Shown here piece after piece: positions 20,542 through 31,844 of a DNA stretch of 64,000 nt (its first letter is position 1; each line of letters begins with the position of its first letter). The position numbers were made by a program, and so were the translations under genes. The stretch is from Bos javanicus (lineage: Eukaryota > Chordata > Mammalia > Artiodactyla > Bovidae). Below the pieces are notes generated by a model. That model saw only the letters and a program-made list of their open reading frames with translations, made no database searches and had not been told where the DNA came from. Location: assembly GCF_032452875.1 (NCBI RefSeq), contig NC_083879.1, positions 86,375,572-86,439,571 of the forward strand, read 5' to 3'.

Positions 20542-21275
20542 GGGCGCGGGCACCCCGCGGCCGGCCGGCCTCCGCGCAGACCTGTCCACGTTCTCCCGAA
20601 AAGGAAGACACTGGCGCTGCATGCCCGGCGCCGCCCAGCCCCCCGACCAGAAGCTCCTGGGGACCGCTCGGCGGGACGGTTGCGCGTCGGAGACTGAACT
20701 CCGGTGTTTTCTTGAGACTTTTTGTACAGTATTTATCATCCATCCTCGGAGGAGGCAGAAAGCGTCTTCTTTGCTCGAGGGGACACAGAAACCGAACCAA
20801 GCACGAGACGACTCCCAACTTTTCTACCCCACCGTGCTCCCGCTTTCATCCCGCATCGCCTCCTGACGGCGTCGGGTGCTGGCGGCGCGGGGAGTGGGTC
20901 TCATCTGTTAGCTGTGTAGGGAGACGACGCCAAACACAAGTTTTGGTAGTCGTTACGGCTTTGGGGGGGGGTCGGTTTGTTAATTTATACAAAGAGATTT
21001 CCCCCCACCCACCCCTTTCGGGCGGCAGCGTTATTCTGGGTTTTGTAAAACTTTCTGTACCTGAGCATTTTCATTTTTTTGGTTTGTTTTGTATTATTTC
21101 ATGTAAATGCGTTGTGGAATTTTTATTTGCGGCGTCGCGGTGTGGGGAGGGGGATTCAGATTATGTACATAGTTTCCTTAAAGCCTTTCTTCTAAATACG
21201 AAAAAAAGAATCCCCCACCCTAAAAAAAAATTGCATCGAGCTTTGAGTCAATAAATTTAAGAGCGAGAAGTCCGT
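20542..21275 (+). other. SOX1 3' untranslated region, proximal form
   Basis: After TAG at 20539-20541 the sequence shifts from GC-rich to AT-rich and has no credible frame. A Pumilio-type site, TGTACATA, lies at 21164-21171. The proximal polyadenylation signal is at 21250. If the distal signals are used, the 3' UTR runs on to about 22.5-22.7 kb. Confidence 0.6.
21250..21255 (+). terminator. Proximal SOX1 polyadenylation signal AATAAA
   Basis: A canonical hexamer 709 bp after the stop codon, followed within 20-30 bp by a T-rich downstream element (gtccgtttttccc). It predicts cleavage near 21268-21275 and a proximal mRNA of roughly 2.6 kb. Confidence 0.65.
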
Positions 21276-22510
21276 TTTTCCCTATAAATTTGAAACGTGC
21301 TGAATTTATAATCATGCTTTATGAGCTCAAGATACAATTAGTTAATCTGACGAAAGAGAAAGAAAAATTATCAGCATGAAATGAAACTGAGGGAAGCCCG
21401 GGGGAGAGGGCACGGTGTCCTTGGAGTTGCATTAAAGAGGAAGGGAGGGGAGTAAAAATCGATAGATTATTTTGTAGACTTCACACTGTCATTACGGAAC
21501 GAGAAATAATTGCCAAAAAAAAATAGTTTTATAGTCCGGCCTTGGGTGCGTAGTTTTTAACTGCAGGCAGATGCCGCGGGCTTTGCGATTCCTCCTTTCG
21601 AGCCTCTTTCTGCTGGCCCGGGACCTGTGCGCAGTTTGGTCCAAAGAAGGGAGGAGAAAAGACCCCAATGGCGGGACCAGGGCAAGGACGGACGACAAAG
21701 ACACGGTGGGGGCGCCGGGGGCCCCAATTCCCCTGCAGTTAATGAGACAGCAAGTGGAATTTTCTGAATTGGGCTCAAGGAAACGCACTCTCTACACCAA
21801 AATGTACTGCAACCGACTCCCCTGTCTGTCCTCAGCCCCTCCCTCTGGTATATTTCTCCTTGGAAAAGGACAAAATAGTTTTGTTGGGTTTTCACACACA
21901 AAACCGACCACTCCCGGATGCCCCGAGTGAACTGGGATGCAAGTTGCTAACCGATGTGAATGCAAAATGCGGTGTTTATTATTCCTGATGAGATCTGCGG
22001 TTGTTTGATGCTTTAATTTTTTTAATTATATTTTTTCTAGGTGTTTATTGGTACATTGCAGTTTTTTCTGGATTTTAAAGTTTTCTGTAAAACTTTGTCT
22101 TCAAGTAATCTGACAGCATTAAATATTGCATTTGAAAGTTATACTGTAGCAAATACGTTTTGACATTAGTCACAGCATAAAGATGAAAATTATATTTTTG
22201 AAAAGAACAAAGCCTTTGGTCAGATCGAAATACATTGATTTCATCAGCCCCTCATATTTTTCTCAACATTTTTTTTTTCTGGTCCTGGAATGAGCATAGA
22301 CTGTCCATCCAAACGTGGGCCTGAGCTAGCAGGTTAATGAGAACCACGGTCAGCCTGCGCTAGAGAATAGCTTTAAGTAAAATGCTCACCTGACAATTGA
22401 CATGTGTAATTTTTTTGGAGTCACTTTGATAATTTTGCTTCAACCACTCATTCCTTAAGGTGATTGCAGAAATTTCAAGAGCTACAGCAGTTGCTTCTTT
22501 CTAACAAGAT

Positions 22511-22516
22511 AATAAA
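22511..22516 (+). terminator. Candidate distal SOX1 polyadenylation signal
   Basis: An AATAAA hexamer followed by a strongly pyrimidine-rich run (CT repeat, then about 20 T) at 22521-22572, a good downstream element. Another AATAAA lies at 22650-22655. Use would give an mRNA of about 3.8-4 kb. Confidence 0.45.
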
Positions 22517-22520
22517 GTCT

Positions 22521-22542
22521 CCCTCTTTTTCTTTTCTCTCTC

Positions 22543-22572
<30 letters not shown>
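22521..22572. repeat. (CT)n and poly-T microsatellite
   Basis: A CT dinucleotide run followed by about 20 T. It directly follows the distal AATAAA. Confidence 0.9.
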
Positions 22573-22574
<2 letters not shown>

Positions 22575-22655
22575 TTTAGCAATTTGATGTGTTTGGATAC
22601 ATAGGGACTGCTGGGCAGAACAGCATCTTAGATAGTGAGACAATCTGAAAATAAA

Positions 22656-24040
22656 TGCCACACACAGTCTCCTCTGGGAGACACTTTGAGAAATTCTGTG
22701 ATGCTCTGTGGACTCCCCAAGCGGTGGAAGGCGCAGGCCTCATCTGCTCTGAAATGTCCAGAGTTCAGTGGACTTCGCCTGGCTTTTTTGCAACATCTCC
22801 CTGCACCTGCTAAGGGGGCAGACAGACCTGGGGCTGTGTTCACATATAAACACATTTGTATCTTTGCTGGACTATCGGACACAACATTGTTAGTAATGTG
22901 GGATACATTGGAAATGTTTCTGACCACAAAAAGTTTAGCCCATCTCCTGGAAGGTGGACTTAGTGTGGCATTTCCCCCTGTGGGCCTCATACCAAGCCAG
23001 CAGAGACAGTGACTGCCAGGTGGCCCGAGCCACGTTGTTAAAAACCCCCGGAAGATCTGAAAACAGGAATTCCTGAAATTCAGCAATTCTGTTTTGTTGA
23101 ACAACGAGGAGAAAGCAAATAATTCTTTAATGATTCCATTTTAAAACAACGTGGGACAGGGGGAGTAGAAATTAGCCAGGATGCGTGTTTCAGGATTGAG
23201 GTCTTATCTCTCCAGCAGTGTTTCTTCGACTTCAGATCGTGGGGAGAATATTTCACAAGGCCCGGGAGCACCGTATTCAACCGCGAACTGCGCTCCTGCC
23301 AAGGCGCCCTGGCCCTGTTCACGAACACGGCGTGGCCATCATGGTACTGCCACGGCCTCGTCCACGTCCAGATGGCACTCGGGGTGGGGGTCCTTCTGTG
23401 GCTTACTCCAGTTTCTGTGAAAACCGTGTGGAGACTGCCGACAGGACTCTGATGGTCTTGTGCAAAGTTTGCACAACTTCGTGCCTAGAGGACCCGCGAG
23501 CTCAGGAAGCGGCCCGTGCGCACCGCCGGCTTCTCCCGGCCCAGGCTAGAAGGGTTTGTTTGCTGGAGACATTTTCCCCTCGTTTCTGTACACCCCACCC
23601 CCACCTTTTTTTTTTTTTTTTTTTTTTAACCTCACGGGGCTCTTCCGTTGTCGTGGCTGAGACTTTGGCCCTCCTCCTCCTCCCCCCTCCCCCGTCAGAG
23701 AAGCCCACCGTAGCTGGTGAAATGATTTCCAAACTGGTAGCGGGCAGAGCGCGCGATCTGCAGACGCGGGACTGGTGGGTCTGGGCAAGTCCTGCCTTTA
23801 GGAGCAGATCAACACGCGTCTTCACTTTCCCAACAAAGACTGGGCCACGCGGATTTCTTCTTCGAAAAAATCCAGTTAATTCGGGAAACCGCACCCACGG
23901 CCCGCGCCACCCCCCACCCCACTTCTGCAGCCCGGCCCTCGGGGCAGAGGCTCCAGAAACATCGGCGGCTGAACGTAATAATAGGTTTGATTCCTTGGAA
24001 ACTTCAAGTGAAAAGCAGACTTGGCCTTGGCGCGGCTCTT
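22656..24040. other. Noncoding stretch, no gene seen
   Basis: Unique DNA with a poly-T run of about 22 bases at 23606-23627. The 283-codon frame at 23218-24069 has no ATG-initiated homologue I recognise and reads through the T run as poly-Phe, so it is not considered a gene. Confidence 0.45.
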
Positions 24041-25080
24041 TTTCCAGCGTGGCTGTTTGGCGGGATTGAAAGGCCCGGCCGGGAGGGAAGGGAAGGATGG
24101 GGGGCGCGGGCCTCCCGGAGCGAGGAGCCGAGGGAGGTGGGCCCTGGCCCCCGCCCCCCAGCCCCCCAGCCCCCCAGCCCCCCAGGGTCGGGGCGGCGAG
24201 GGGACCGCGCGGAGGCCGAGCTCGGCAGGAGGGGACTTAGGACCCCTCACCCTCGCCCACAGCTCGGGGTCCGCCCACCCCAGCCCGAAGGCGAGGCCCC
24301 GCGGGGGGCACGGAGCTCCCCTCCCTCCGCCCTCGCCCCTCACCCCCACCCTTCCTCTCCAGCTGCGCGCCCCCGGGAACCCGGCAGTGTCGGCGGCGGG
24401 CGGCGCGCGGGGCCCGGTGCCCTCCGGGCGGGGGCGGCCGGGCCCCGGCTCCCCGACGTCGCCCTCCGCTGCGGGCGACCTCCCGCCCCCGCCTCTCCGG
24501 GCTCTCTCCGCCCCCGCAGCCGCGGCGCCCCTCCGCGTCCCGAGGCCTCTCTCCGCCCCTCCCTCTCCTCTACCTCCCCTCGGGCTCCGGCTCCTCCGCG
24601 CTCCTTCTCCGCGCTCCAGGCCTCCTCGCCTTTGTCTCCACGCGCCCGTCCCGCCTCCCCCGCGGCCGGGCCCGGGCCGCTCCCCGGGGTCCGGGTCGGG
24701 TCGGCAGGTGCCCCGAGGGCCGGTGCCCCGTCCCCTCCGCCGCGTCTCTGCGGGCTCGGCGCGGGCGGGGCCGCGCGGGGTGTCAGCCGCGGGGGGATTA
24801 AGACGACTGTTGCGAGGGAAGAGGGCAGAGTGTTTTGTGTTTAAAGAGAACGGGATTAGCGGAGAGAAAGTCCTGACCCGGGGTCAGCGGCGAGTCAAAC
24901 CCTTTTACAATCAGCGGGCGGAACGGGCGGTCTTCGCGCTCGGCCGCAACAAGTTGGGGGCGGGGAGGCCGGGCCGCGCGCGGAGGCGGCAGGGGGACCC
25001 GGGGGCCCGCAGGCGGCCGCGCGCGCCGAGGCCCGCGCGAGGGCTAGTCCTTCAGCATCCTTCTCCGTAACCGGAGCGTC
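24041..25080. promoter_or_regulatory. Second large CpG island downstream of SOX1
   Basis: About 1 kb of extremely GC- and CpG-rich DNA, starting 3.5 kb after the SOX1 stop codon. It contains four tandem copies of an 8-bp unit (ccccccag) at about 24153-24185. Open frames of 285 and 349 codons overlap here, but they are Pro/Arg/Ala-rich without domains. It may be an orphan CpG island acting as an enhancer or the promoter of an unannotated noncoding RNA. Confidence 0.6.
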
Positions 25081-25238
25081 TGTCTCCGCTCGCTGGGGGC
25101 AAGCCCGCAAGGCTCCGTCCTGCCCGGGCAGTTCTGTTTCCAGAAGAAACCACAACCAACGACCCAGCCCTCGGTCGGCCGGCCGGCCTCTCGGTTTTTT
25201 ACCCGAGGGCCAACGGGCCTGGGTTCCTGCAAACCATG

Positions 25239-25270
<32 letters not shown>
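25239..25270. repeat. (TG)n(CG)n microsatellite
   Basis: About 11 TG repeats followed by 5 CG repeats, a classic Z-DNA-forming sequence. Confidence 0.9.
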
Positions 25271-25271
<1 letters not shown>

Positions 25272-25499
25272 ACAGCACGGAGAGGGGCATGCTTGGAATA
25301 TATTCAGGCTGTTTGTGGCTGGAATGGAGCGCTGATCTGGGTTGTAAACCCTCGGAGTGTAAACCCAGGGAGTGAGATCCGCGAGGCTCATCTGAAAAGT
25401 CGGGAAAACTGGAGTTTGCGGTGACGGGTGGGGGGCGGGTGGGGATCAGGGAGAAGGAAAGAGGAGGACGGACTGTGCTCCTCACTTGTCACGGGTTCG

Positions 25500-26260
25500 C
25501 GCTGCGGTTACAGCGCGAAGAGCGCTTCCAACTATGAAAAATAGATCAGGAACCCAGACTACTTACTGATATATCCAAAGATAGAAAAAGATCATCTATT
25601 TTGATAGTGAAAACAAAACAGAACTGCCATATTTTCTTCTAAATTGGCTTTTCATCTTTAAATGTGAAAACACCAACCCGAGAAGAGAGGGAGAGAGAAA
25701 AGCCGTGTTAAAACCACCACAAGCAAATAACTCCCGGCGAGAGGAGCTGACGTGTTTGCACAGCCGTCCTGGGTAACGCGGGACTCAGGGTGAATGGGCT
25801 CCCGGCTCAGAGCAGGACCCGATTCCTGGTCCCAAGTTGCTCAACACAACCTCTGGGGGAAATGCATCTATAGCAGAAACGCCGGACACTGAGAGCAATT
25901 CTGAGCGTCCGCAGGCCGCCGCGGCAAGGACTTAATTGCCCGCAGCCCCTTCAGAACGACCGTGTGGGGCATTAAAGATGCTGTTTGTGAAGAACAGCAG
26001 GGCATCACATGCAAAGCCTCGAAATAGTCAGCCAGTCAAATCAGTGGAAAAAATCAGCTTTTGTTAGATTTTGCAGTTTCAGGAATTAGGCATTCACTGC
26101 AGAGCTGCAGTTTTGAGAAATTGCAATGTCAGGCATGTTCCCAATGGGGAAATATTGTGAGAGTGCGGAGGAATGTCAGGCTGGGTTTGACAATGGTGGG
26201 GGGAGGCTGACAAGAGTGATCACCCAGCCATTGTTCTCTGTCTGCACCCCGGAAATGATA
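25500..26260. promoter_or_regulatory. Candidate conserved noncoding element with inverted SOX sites
   Basis: AT-rich to neutral DNA with gaaattgcaatgtc near 26117, ACAATGG at 26190-26196 and CCATTGTTC at 26228-26236, facing each other about 38 bp apart. No frame or repeat. It may be a SOX-bound enhancer downstream of SOX1. Confidence 0.45.
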
Positions 26261-26954
26261 AGTAGAGACCGAATCTAGTGGCAGCAATGGTCCTACGTGC
26301 TCGAAGACACGGGGATGAGAGTCTTAGCCTGGAAAAGACTGACCCCAGGCTTCACAGAAGGAAAACTGGACCGCACAGTGCACAGAACCTCACAGATACG
26401 GAACACTTACGGACAGAAGAGTAGCAGGCAAGGGCAGCCCAAAGACATTCCAAGCAGAGGCCAACTTCTCTTTTTATTTCTAAGCAACAGAACAGGAGGA
26501 AGCCCAGGTGGACATGTTTCTAACCTGGGAATGGATGTAGAGACCTCATGCTTTTCAGTCATCCAAACTCTAGGGGGAAATTTAGGCACATGGGGGAGCC
26601 CAGACTTGGCAGGAAGTTACCATGAATGCCCACACAGAGGGAAAAGCGGGAGCTCTGTTCTTTGTGTTAGACATGGCACTGAAGGGCGATGTTTATCCTG
26701 TAGGAACTGGGGCCACTTGCATTTCACCCCAGGAAGCAGCGACACACCTGGGCGGTGACAGGACGCGTCCATGTGAGTGGAGGTGGTATCTGGCTGTATC
26801 TAATCTCTGCCGACCTTGTCCAGCAGGATGGGGAAGGATGTGGGATTTGGACTGAAGGTGAGTCTGCGGGTATGCAGCAGCTGTGTCCTGAGTTAACGTC
26901 TTCACCGGTGAGTCCATCTTCTCATGATCACACCCACCTCAGATGGGCATTAAT
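26261..26954. other. Noncoding stretch, no gene seen
   Basis: Mixed-composition DNA. A 153-codon frame on the + strand has no recognisable domain. Confidence 0.4.
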
Positions 26955-27012
26955 GCTTCGTGATCTGAGTGTGTGCTCTGCCCAGGAAATAGTAGCCTCT
27001 CAATAAATGGTG
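26955..27012 (+). repeat. MIR SINE fragment
   Basis: The 3' MIR signature appears as ctctgcccaggaaatagtag followed by cctctcaataaatggtgc. It is an ancient mammalian SINE remnant. It ends next to a donor-like cag|gtaagc at 27020, probably coincidental. Confidence 0.5.
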
Positions 27013-27855
27013 CTTTGCCAGGTAAGCCTGTGTCCACTCAGGTAGGGACAAAGTGGAGGGTTGTGACCTCAGTTGGTGGGGGTGGCCTGGGTGGCAAACA
27101 GTGAGGATTATACAAACCGGTCTCCATCCCCACCCCCACGGCGTTATCGCCCATTTCCTTTGAGAGTTACCTGACGAGCATTGTGTCACTGGCTCACCTG
27201 CCCAGCAGACGTTGTCACACATCGATGGTGGGCACGGGTCACTCTCGGGGCCTGCCATGTGCATGGCCTGTGTGCAGACCTTGGCACTGCAGCGCTGGAC
27301 TCGCCGGCCTCACTGTGCCAGTGAGCCTGATGGCACAGGTGGGAGCGTGACCCTGAGGGGCACTACTGGGGGACAGGCGGTGGGGGCCCATCCTGGGGGC
27401 TCAGGGAGGGTCCTTCAGAGGAAGCAGGAGCTGGGCTGGAAGCTGGGACGCCTGGGCTGCTCTGCCCCTGGGGCCCTCCCATGGGGCATGCACCCTGTCT
27501 GTCTGCACAGATGAATGTTGCAACGACTTTGAGCAGAGCACGTCTGATCACGACCTTGTTCAGCAACAGCCGCCCACATTGCCTTAGAGTTGGCGCAAAG
27601 TTAGCCACAGAGGTTCACGCGGCAGGGCCTCTCACATCCAGAGGCACGGATGCTGGGAGAGCTTGTTGCCAAGGCAGGGGCTCAGAGCAGTCCCTGGCAC
27701 AGGACACTTCCGAGGTCCAGGAGGACCCAGGCCCAGCCTGCTCCTCGGCACCCCCAGGGATGCTGAGCAGGTCCCGCGGGACTCGGGAGACCCAGGACAC
27801 AGCACAGGCCCCAGCACATGTGTGGTGACCAGCTGTCCAGAGCATGTGTGTGTGG
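27013..27855. other. Noncoding stretch, no gene seen
   Basis: GC-moderate unique DNA with overlapping open frames on both strands, none of which is recognisable. Confidence 0.4.
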
Positions 27856-28061
27856 GTGTGTTAGTCGCTCTGTCATGGGACTCTTTGTGACTCCATGGAC
27901 TGTAGCCCACCAGGCTCCTCTGTCCATGGGACTCTCCAGGCAAGAACACTGGAGTGGGTTGCCATGCCCTCCTCCAGGGGATCTTCCCGATCCAGGGATC
28001 AAACCCAGGTCTCCTGCATGGCAGGCAGACTTTTTACCATCTGAGCCACCAGGGAAGCTCA
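27856..28061 (-). mobile_element. Bov-tA SINE
   Basis: On the minus strand it starts with the tRNA-derived head (gagcttccctggtggctcag), has a B-box-like gtttgatccctgg, and continues into a Bov-A body ending in tccatggagtcacaaagag. It is full length at about 205 bp. The tRNA-derived part is a SINE promoter, not a tRNA gene. Confidence 0.9.
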
Positions 28062-29278
28062 AGACTCTGCTTAGATCACTTAAATTTGAGGAGCAATTAA
28101 TTGTTTATAAAGTACTCACTGAACTGTTCAATTTAGATGGTTTTTGAAAAAACTAAACTAGCAGGAGAAGAAAAACTTAAGCTGGATTATCAAAATCTTG
28201 CAAGTAGAGAGGACTGACCAATTTACTGGTTTTATTTTCCATTTTTGGGCTGGCCGTTTGACTGCCTGAGGACGCACTGGGCCTCTCCTGGAAGGCAGTC
28301 AGGCAGATGCAGGGGGCAGGCCCCCCACACACACTTCTGCTGTAAAGAATGGGCGATTAAACGGACTCAGCAAAGTCATATGTTGTGCGTTATCGAGCTC
28401 TAACTTTACCAAACTAATTCGTATTTACACAGACCAGGTCTGCACAGCCTGTGAATGCAGTATGGGCCAAAACACATAAGTAGTTGAGCCTTGTTTTACT
28501 GATATTTGCAAGTGGGAGAAGAGCATTTAATAGTACAGGTGAGATTGAATAAATGGGTTTTGTTGAATATATAATAACTGTAAGCATAATAATATAATAC
28601 TTAGCTATTGTCTGTAAAATGGGGATATCTTGTTTTTCAAAAAAAAAAACCCCTGATACATTAAGTACTTTCAGTAACTTTGAAAGGAAGAGGTTGTGCA
28701 AATAGAATGACAGAATGAGCTACTGTGTATCAGCACGGCTCGACTAGAAACCACACAGCTCTGCAATGCATGTGACTGTTCCTGCAGATCGTAAGAACGA
28801 TAGCCTCCCTTATATTTATAGATACAGATCTAGAGAAAGGTGTGGTAAGGGAAGAAATTTGTGTCTACTTGAGTAGCATGTGGGAAAATAAATTTTAAAT
28901 AGGATGTAATGAGAGAAAATGTTCTATAGATTCAAAACTGTCTTGATAATACAAGAGTTCCTATAGAGTTTTTAGCAAATTTCAGGACTCAGGGCATCAT
29001 TCAAAAAATCTGATAACCTGTACATCTTAACTGTAGCCTTTTGGAGACGATGACAGTGTCTTTGCTGTCTAAATCATTCATCATTTTAATGGATAAGATG
29101 TCAATCCAGACAATCAGGCCCCTGTGCACAGTAGGCAGGGGAGAGTTTCTTAAACTCTCTTGTTTTGATCATCAGAGCATATTATTAATACCATCACTGC
29201 AGTTATTGTGACTACGTGCATACACCTCGTACACTATACATCCAGGACCACAGACGTTCCGTCAGCACGCAGCTCGCA
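28062..29278. other. AT-rich noncoding stretch, no gene seen
   Basis: AT-rich DNA with scattered poly-A and TA-rich patches. No recognised repeat or gene. Confidence 0.4.
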
Positions 29279-29390
29279 TAGAGAAAAGAAGATCCTGTAC
29301 AAAGAAAGAAAGACAGGGAAAGGGAAGGAGTGGGGAGAGAAGGAAGGGGAATGGAAGGAAGGAAAGAAAGGGGGAGAGGCTGAACAGAAA
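29279..29390. repeat. Purine-rich (GGAA/GAAA) low-complexity tract
   Basis: About 110 bp with almost only purines on the + strand, with repeated gaaag and ggaagg units. Such tracts can form triplex DNA and can bind ETS/GAGA-type factors. Confidence 0.75.
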
Positions 29391-29502
29391 CGTTTAAGTC
29401 ACAGCTGATGAAATGAAATGGAGAAGTAAATTCAGGCTGACTCTTAGCAGAGTCTTGCCCATGGTCAGAGCCAGTAGACTAAGGAGCTATTTAAAAACTC
29501 AG

Positions 29503-29720
29503 AGGACTCCCCTGTGGTCCAGTGGGTAAGAATCCACTTGGCAGTGCAGGGGATGCAGGTTCAATCCCTGGTCGGGGAACTAAGATCCCGCAGGCAGCGG
29601 GCAGCTAAGCCAGCCTGCTGCGACTACTGAGCACAGAGCGCCGTAGCTAGAGCCCACACACCAAAACGAAGACCCTGCAGGATGCGAGTGAGGCCCGAGG
29701 CAGCCAAACAAAGAAAGCAA
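29503..29720 (+). mobile_element. CHR-type tRNA-derived SINE
   Basis: It begins gaggactcccctgtggtcc and has the A/B-box-like stretch gtgcaggggatgcaggttca. It continues with the CHR body ggggaactaagatcccgcag and ends in an A-rich tail. CHR SINEs are shared by whales, hippos and ruminants, so this is older than the Bov-type SINEs. Confidence 0.85.
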
Positions 29721-29851
29721 GCTTTTTTAAATTGAAAAAATTAAAAGTTGGTAGAAATCCTAGTGCTGGGAACATTTACAATGGAAATAAACAAAAAGCT
29801 GGAAAACATATTTTAGCAAGTCCTTGCATGTGACTTTGCATGTCAGTAGTG

Positions 29852-30026
29852 TCAGCTCAGTCGCTCAGTCATGTCCGGCTCTTTGTGACCCCATGGACTG
29901 CAGCACGCCAGGCCTCCCTGTCCATCACCAACTCCTGGAGTTTACTCTGACTCATGTCCGTGGAGTTGGTGATGCCATCCAGCCATCTCATCCTCTGTCG
30001 CCCCCTTCTCCTCCCGCCCTCAATCA
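29852..30026 (-). mobile_element. BovB LINE 3' fragment
   Basis: Reads on the + strand as cagctcagtcgctcagtcat, then ccatggactgcagcacgcc and gtggagttggtgatgccatc, the reverse complement of the BovB 3' end. It is 5'-truncated, with no coding capacity. Confidence 0.88.
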
Positions 30027-31511
30027 GTACTTCACCATCTCTACCTCTCTCTGAGTTGCATGGATTAAAATCTGGTTATGTTAATTGAGTAAGATATTAA
30101 TGTAAAACCTTTCTTCTCATTTAAAAAAGCAAATAATTTATTTTAGTCTTTCAACCAAAATTACTACAAGAAATATATTCTCAATTTTAAAATATTGATG
30201 ACAAGATTTGGATAATGAATGAAGTTATACACTTACTAAAGGCAATTACATGAAAGCCTTCAAATAATTAAACCATACTTTATTATCTAAAATAAATACA
30301 TCACCTGTAGCAACTATTTGCAGAAAACCAAAATTGTCTTTAAAAGTCACAGCTCAAATGTAATCATGTATTTGCATTAAAAATAGATAATTTAAATCAA
30401 TCTATAAGCTACAAGTTCAATATAAATTTAAACAGCTTAAGTTTTAAATGAATGTGAAATAGTTATGATTACATTAAATTAGGTTTGAGGAAAATAGCAC
30501 ATTTACAACATTTTAAGCAAAGTCTCCGCTTAAGGATTTTTTAAAAACTCAACAAGCAAAACGGGGTCAGCGCCCCACCCTTGCCTGCGCAGCCTCTGTG
30601 GAGCCTGGACACCTGCAGATTCGTGACGTGAAGGCCTGCTTTTGCTAGAACACCTTCCCAGATGTGCCCCTGGCCAGAGACCACTGTGAACTGACCTGCC
30701 AGCAGCCCCCAGCCTCCTGGAGAATGGGCTCCAGGTCCCACTTGATTGGTTTGTTCTGAACGTTTTATTTCAAACATCAGCACAGTTCCAGGCACCTCGT
30801 GGGGCCAACAGCTGTTTGCTGCACTGACCTCCTGTGCAGAGCCGAAGTCAGGGCTGGTGGGGCCATGCCGTCTAGGACCAGCCCCAGCCCGGAAGAGCCC
30901 TGCGTTTTCTTTTTTATGCAGACTTTCTCTTCTCTTTGTAAACCTCATGCTGACGAAACGTCTCTAGTCCTGGCTGCTGTGGGCAGAGAACAAGGAGCAG
31001 GGCTGCCTGGAATCCCACGCCAGCCACCATGGCACTGCCGCACGTGGCAAGGCTGGATGTGTCCAGTCAGTCCTGCCTGGGAAGGCAGCAGTTCCGAAAG
31101 CAGAGGGCAGCAGTGTGACTTATTCCCGTGACTCTGAAATCAAAACATCTGATCACCTTTTTACTTTGTGAGGGATTATTTTTCTCTTACAGGCTTATTC
31201 AGTGCCCATGAATAGGAGGAAAGAGATAACTCTCAATTTTGCACAGTAAACTACCTTCTCCTAAGGCTTTTTATTATTTCAAAATTTATTTTGTTTTTGT
31301 TCTGTCTTGTTGAGGAAGCTGAGAAGGACCAAGACAAGCTCCAGGCAGCGATGAGGGAGGGCAGCTGGCCTGGGACCCGCCATGTGTCGAGCTGCAGAGG
31401 AGAGCGGCTCCCGGCACGAATACAGGGGTGTTGAGAGTCCCTGTGGAGACACTCCGGCACCGCCCTCCGCCTGGAGGCCGGGCTCTCTGATTATGTGGTT
31501 ATGTGATTGCC
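30027..31511. other. AT-rich, then mixed noncoding stretch
   Basis: 30060-30545 is very AT-rich with TAAT cores and no frame. The remainder is of average composition. Nothing is recognised as a gene or repeat. Confidence 0.4.
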
Positions 31512-31844
31512 TTTGAGCTGGATGGGGCTTCCCTGGTGGCTCAGCTGGTAAAGAATCTGCCTGCAATGCAGGAAACCCCGGTTCTGTTCCTGGGCCGGGG
31601 AGATCTCCTGGAGAAGGGATTGGCTTCAGTATCTTGAGCTTCCCTTGTGGCTCAGACAGTAAAGAATCTGCCTCCAATGCGGGAGACCCTGGTTCGAACC
31701 CTGGGTTGGGAAGATTCCCTGGAGAAGGGAACGGCAACCCCCTCCAGTATTCTGGCCTGGAGAATTCCATGGACCGTATAGTCCATGGGGTTGCAAAGAG
31801 TTGGACAGGACTGAGTGACTTTCACTTCTTTTGAACTGGATGGG
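31512..31844 (+). mobile_element. Bov-tA SINE with duplicated tRNA head and target-site duplication
   Basis: Two tRNA-derived heads (gcttccctggtggctcag and gcttcccttgtggctcag) lie in tandem, followed by one Bov-A body ending ctgagtgactttcacttc. Flanking direct repeats at 31512-31527 and 31829-31844 read tttga(g/a)ctggatggg, the target-site duplication. The head-head-body layout is the same as at 58315-58625, so it is a subfamily structure rather than a local accident. Confidence 0.9.

Larger units (their letters stand above)
17950..20640. promoter_or_regulatory. SOX1 CpG island
   Basis: About 2.7 kb of extremely GC- and CpG-rich DNA covering the promoter, the leader and the whole SOX1 coding region. 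CpG islands that include the full coding exon are typical of SoxB1 and other developmental-regulator genes, which are often Polycomb targets. Confidence 0.85.
21276..22640 (+). other. SOX1 3' flank or extended 3' UTR
   Basis: AT-rich DNA without genes or recognisable retroposons. It carries a full SOX-consensus AACAAAG at 22206-22212, a second SOX-type acattgat near 22231, and TAATTA-type sites near 22023. It could be an extended 3' UTR, a downstream enhancer, or both. The distal polyadenylation signal at 22511 lies within it. Confidence 0.45.

Noticed and set aside
19272..21254. 660-codon frame overlapping SOX1 in another + frame
   Set aside because: It is a shifted reading of SOX1 and its 3' UTR, open because of GC bias. 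Arg/Gly/Ala-rich with no domain.
23218..24069. 283-codon + frame
   Set aside because: It reads through a 22-base T run as poly-Phe and shows no domain or splice context.
24021..25070. 349-codon open frame in the downstream CpG island
   Set aside because: Pro/Arg/Ala low-complexity translation, overlapping another long frame on the same strand. Typical of CpG-rich DNA.
27001..27030. Splice donor cag|gtaagc near 27020
   Set aside because: It directly follows an MIR fragment, and no exon or partner acceptor can be assigned.
27856..28061. tRNA-like sequence
   Set aside because: It is the tRNA-derived head of a Bov-tA SINE, fused to a Bov-A body. The same holds at 31.5, 37.1 and 58.3 kb.
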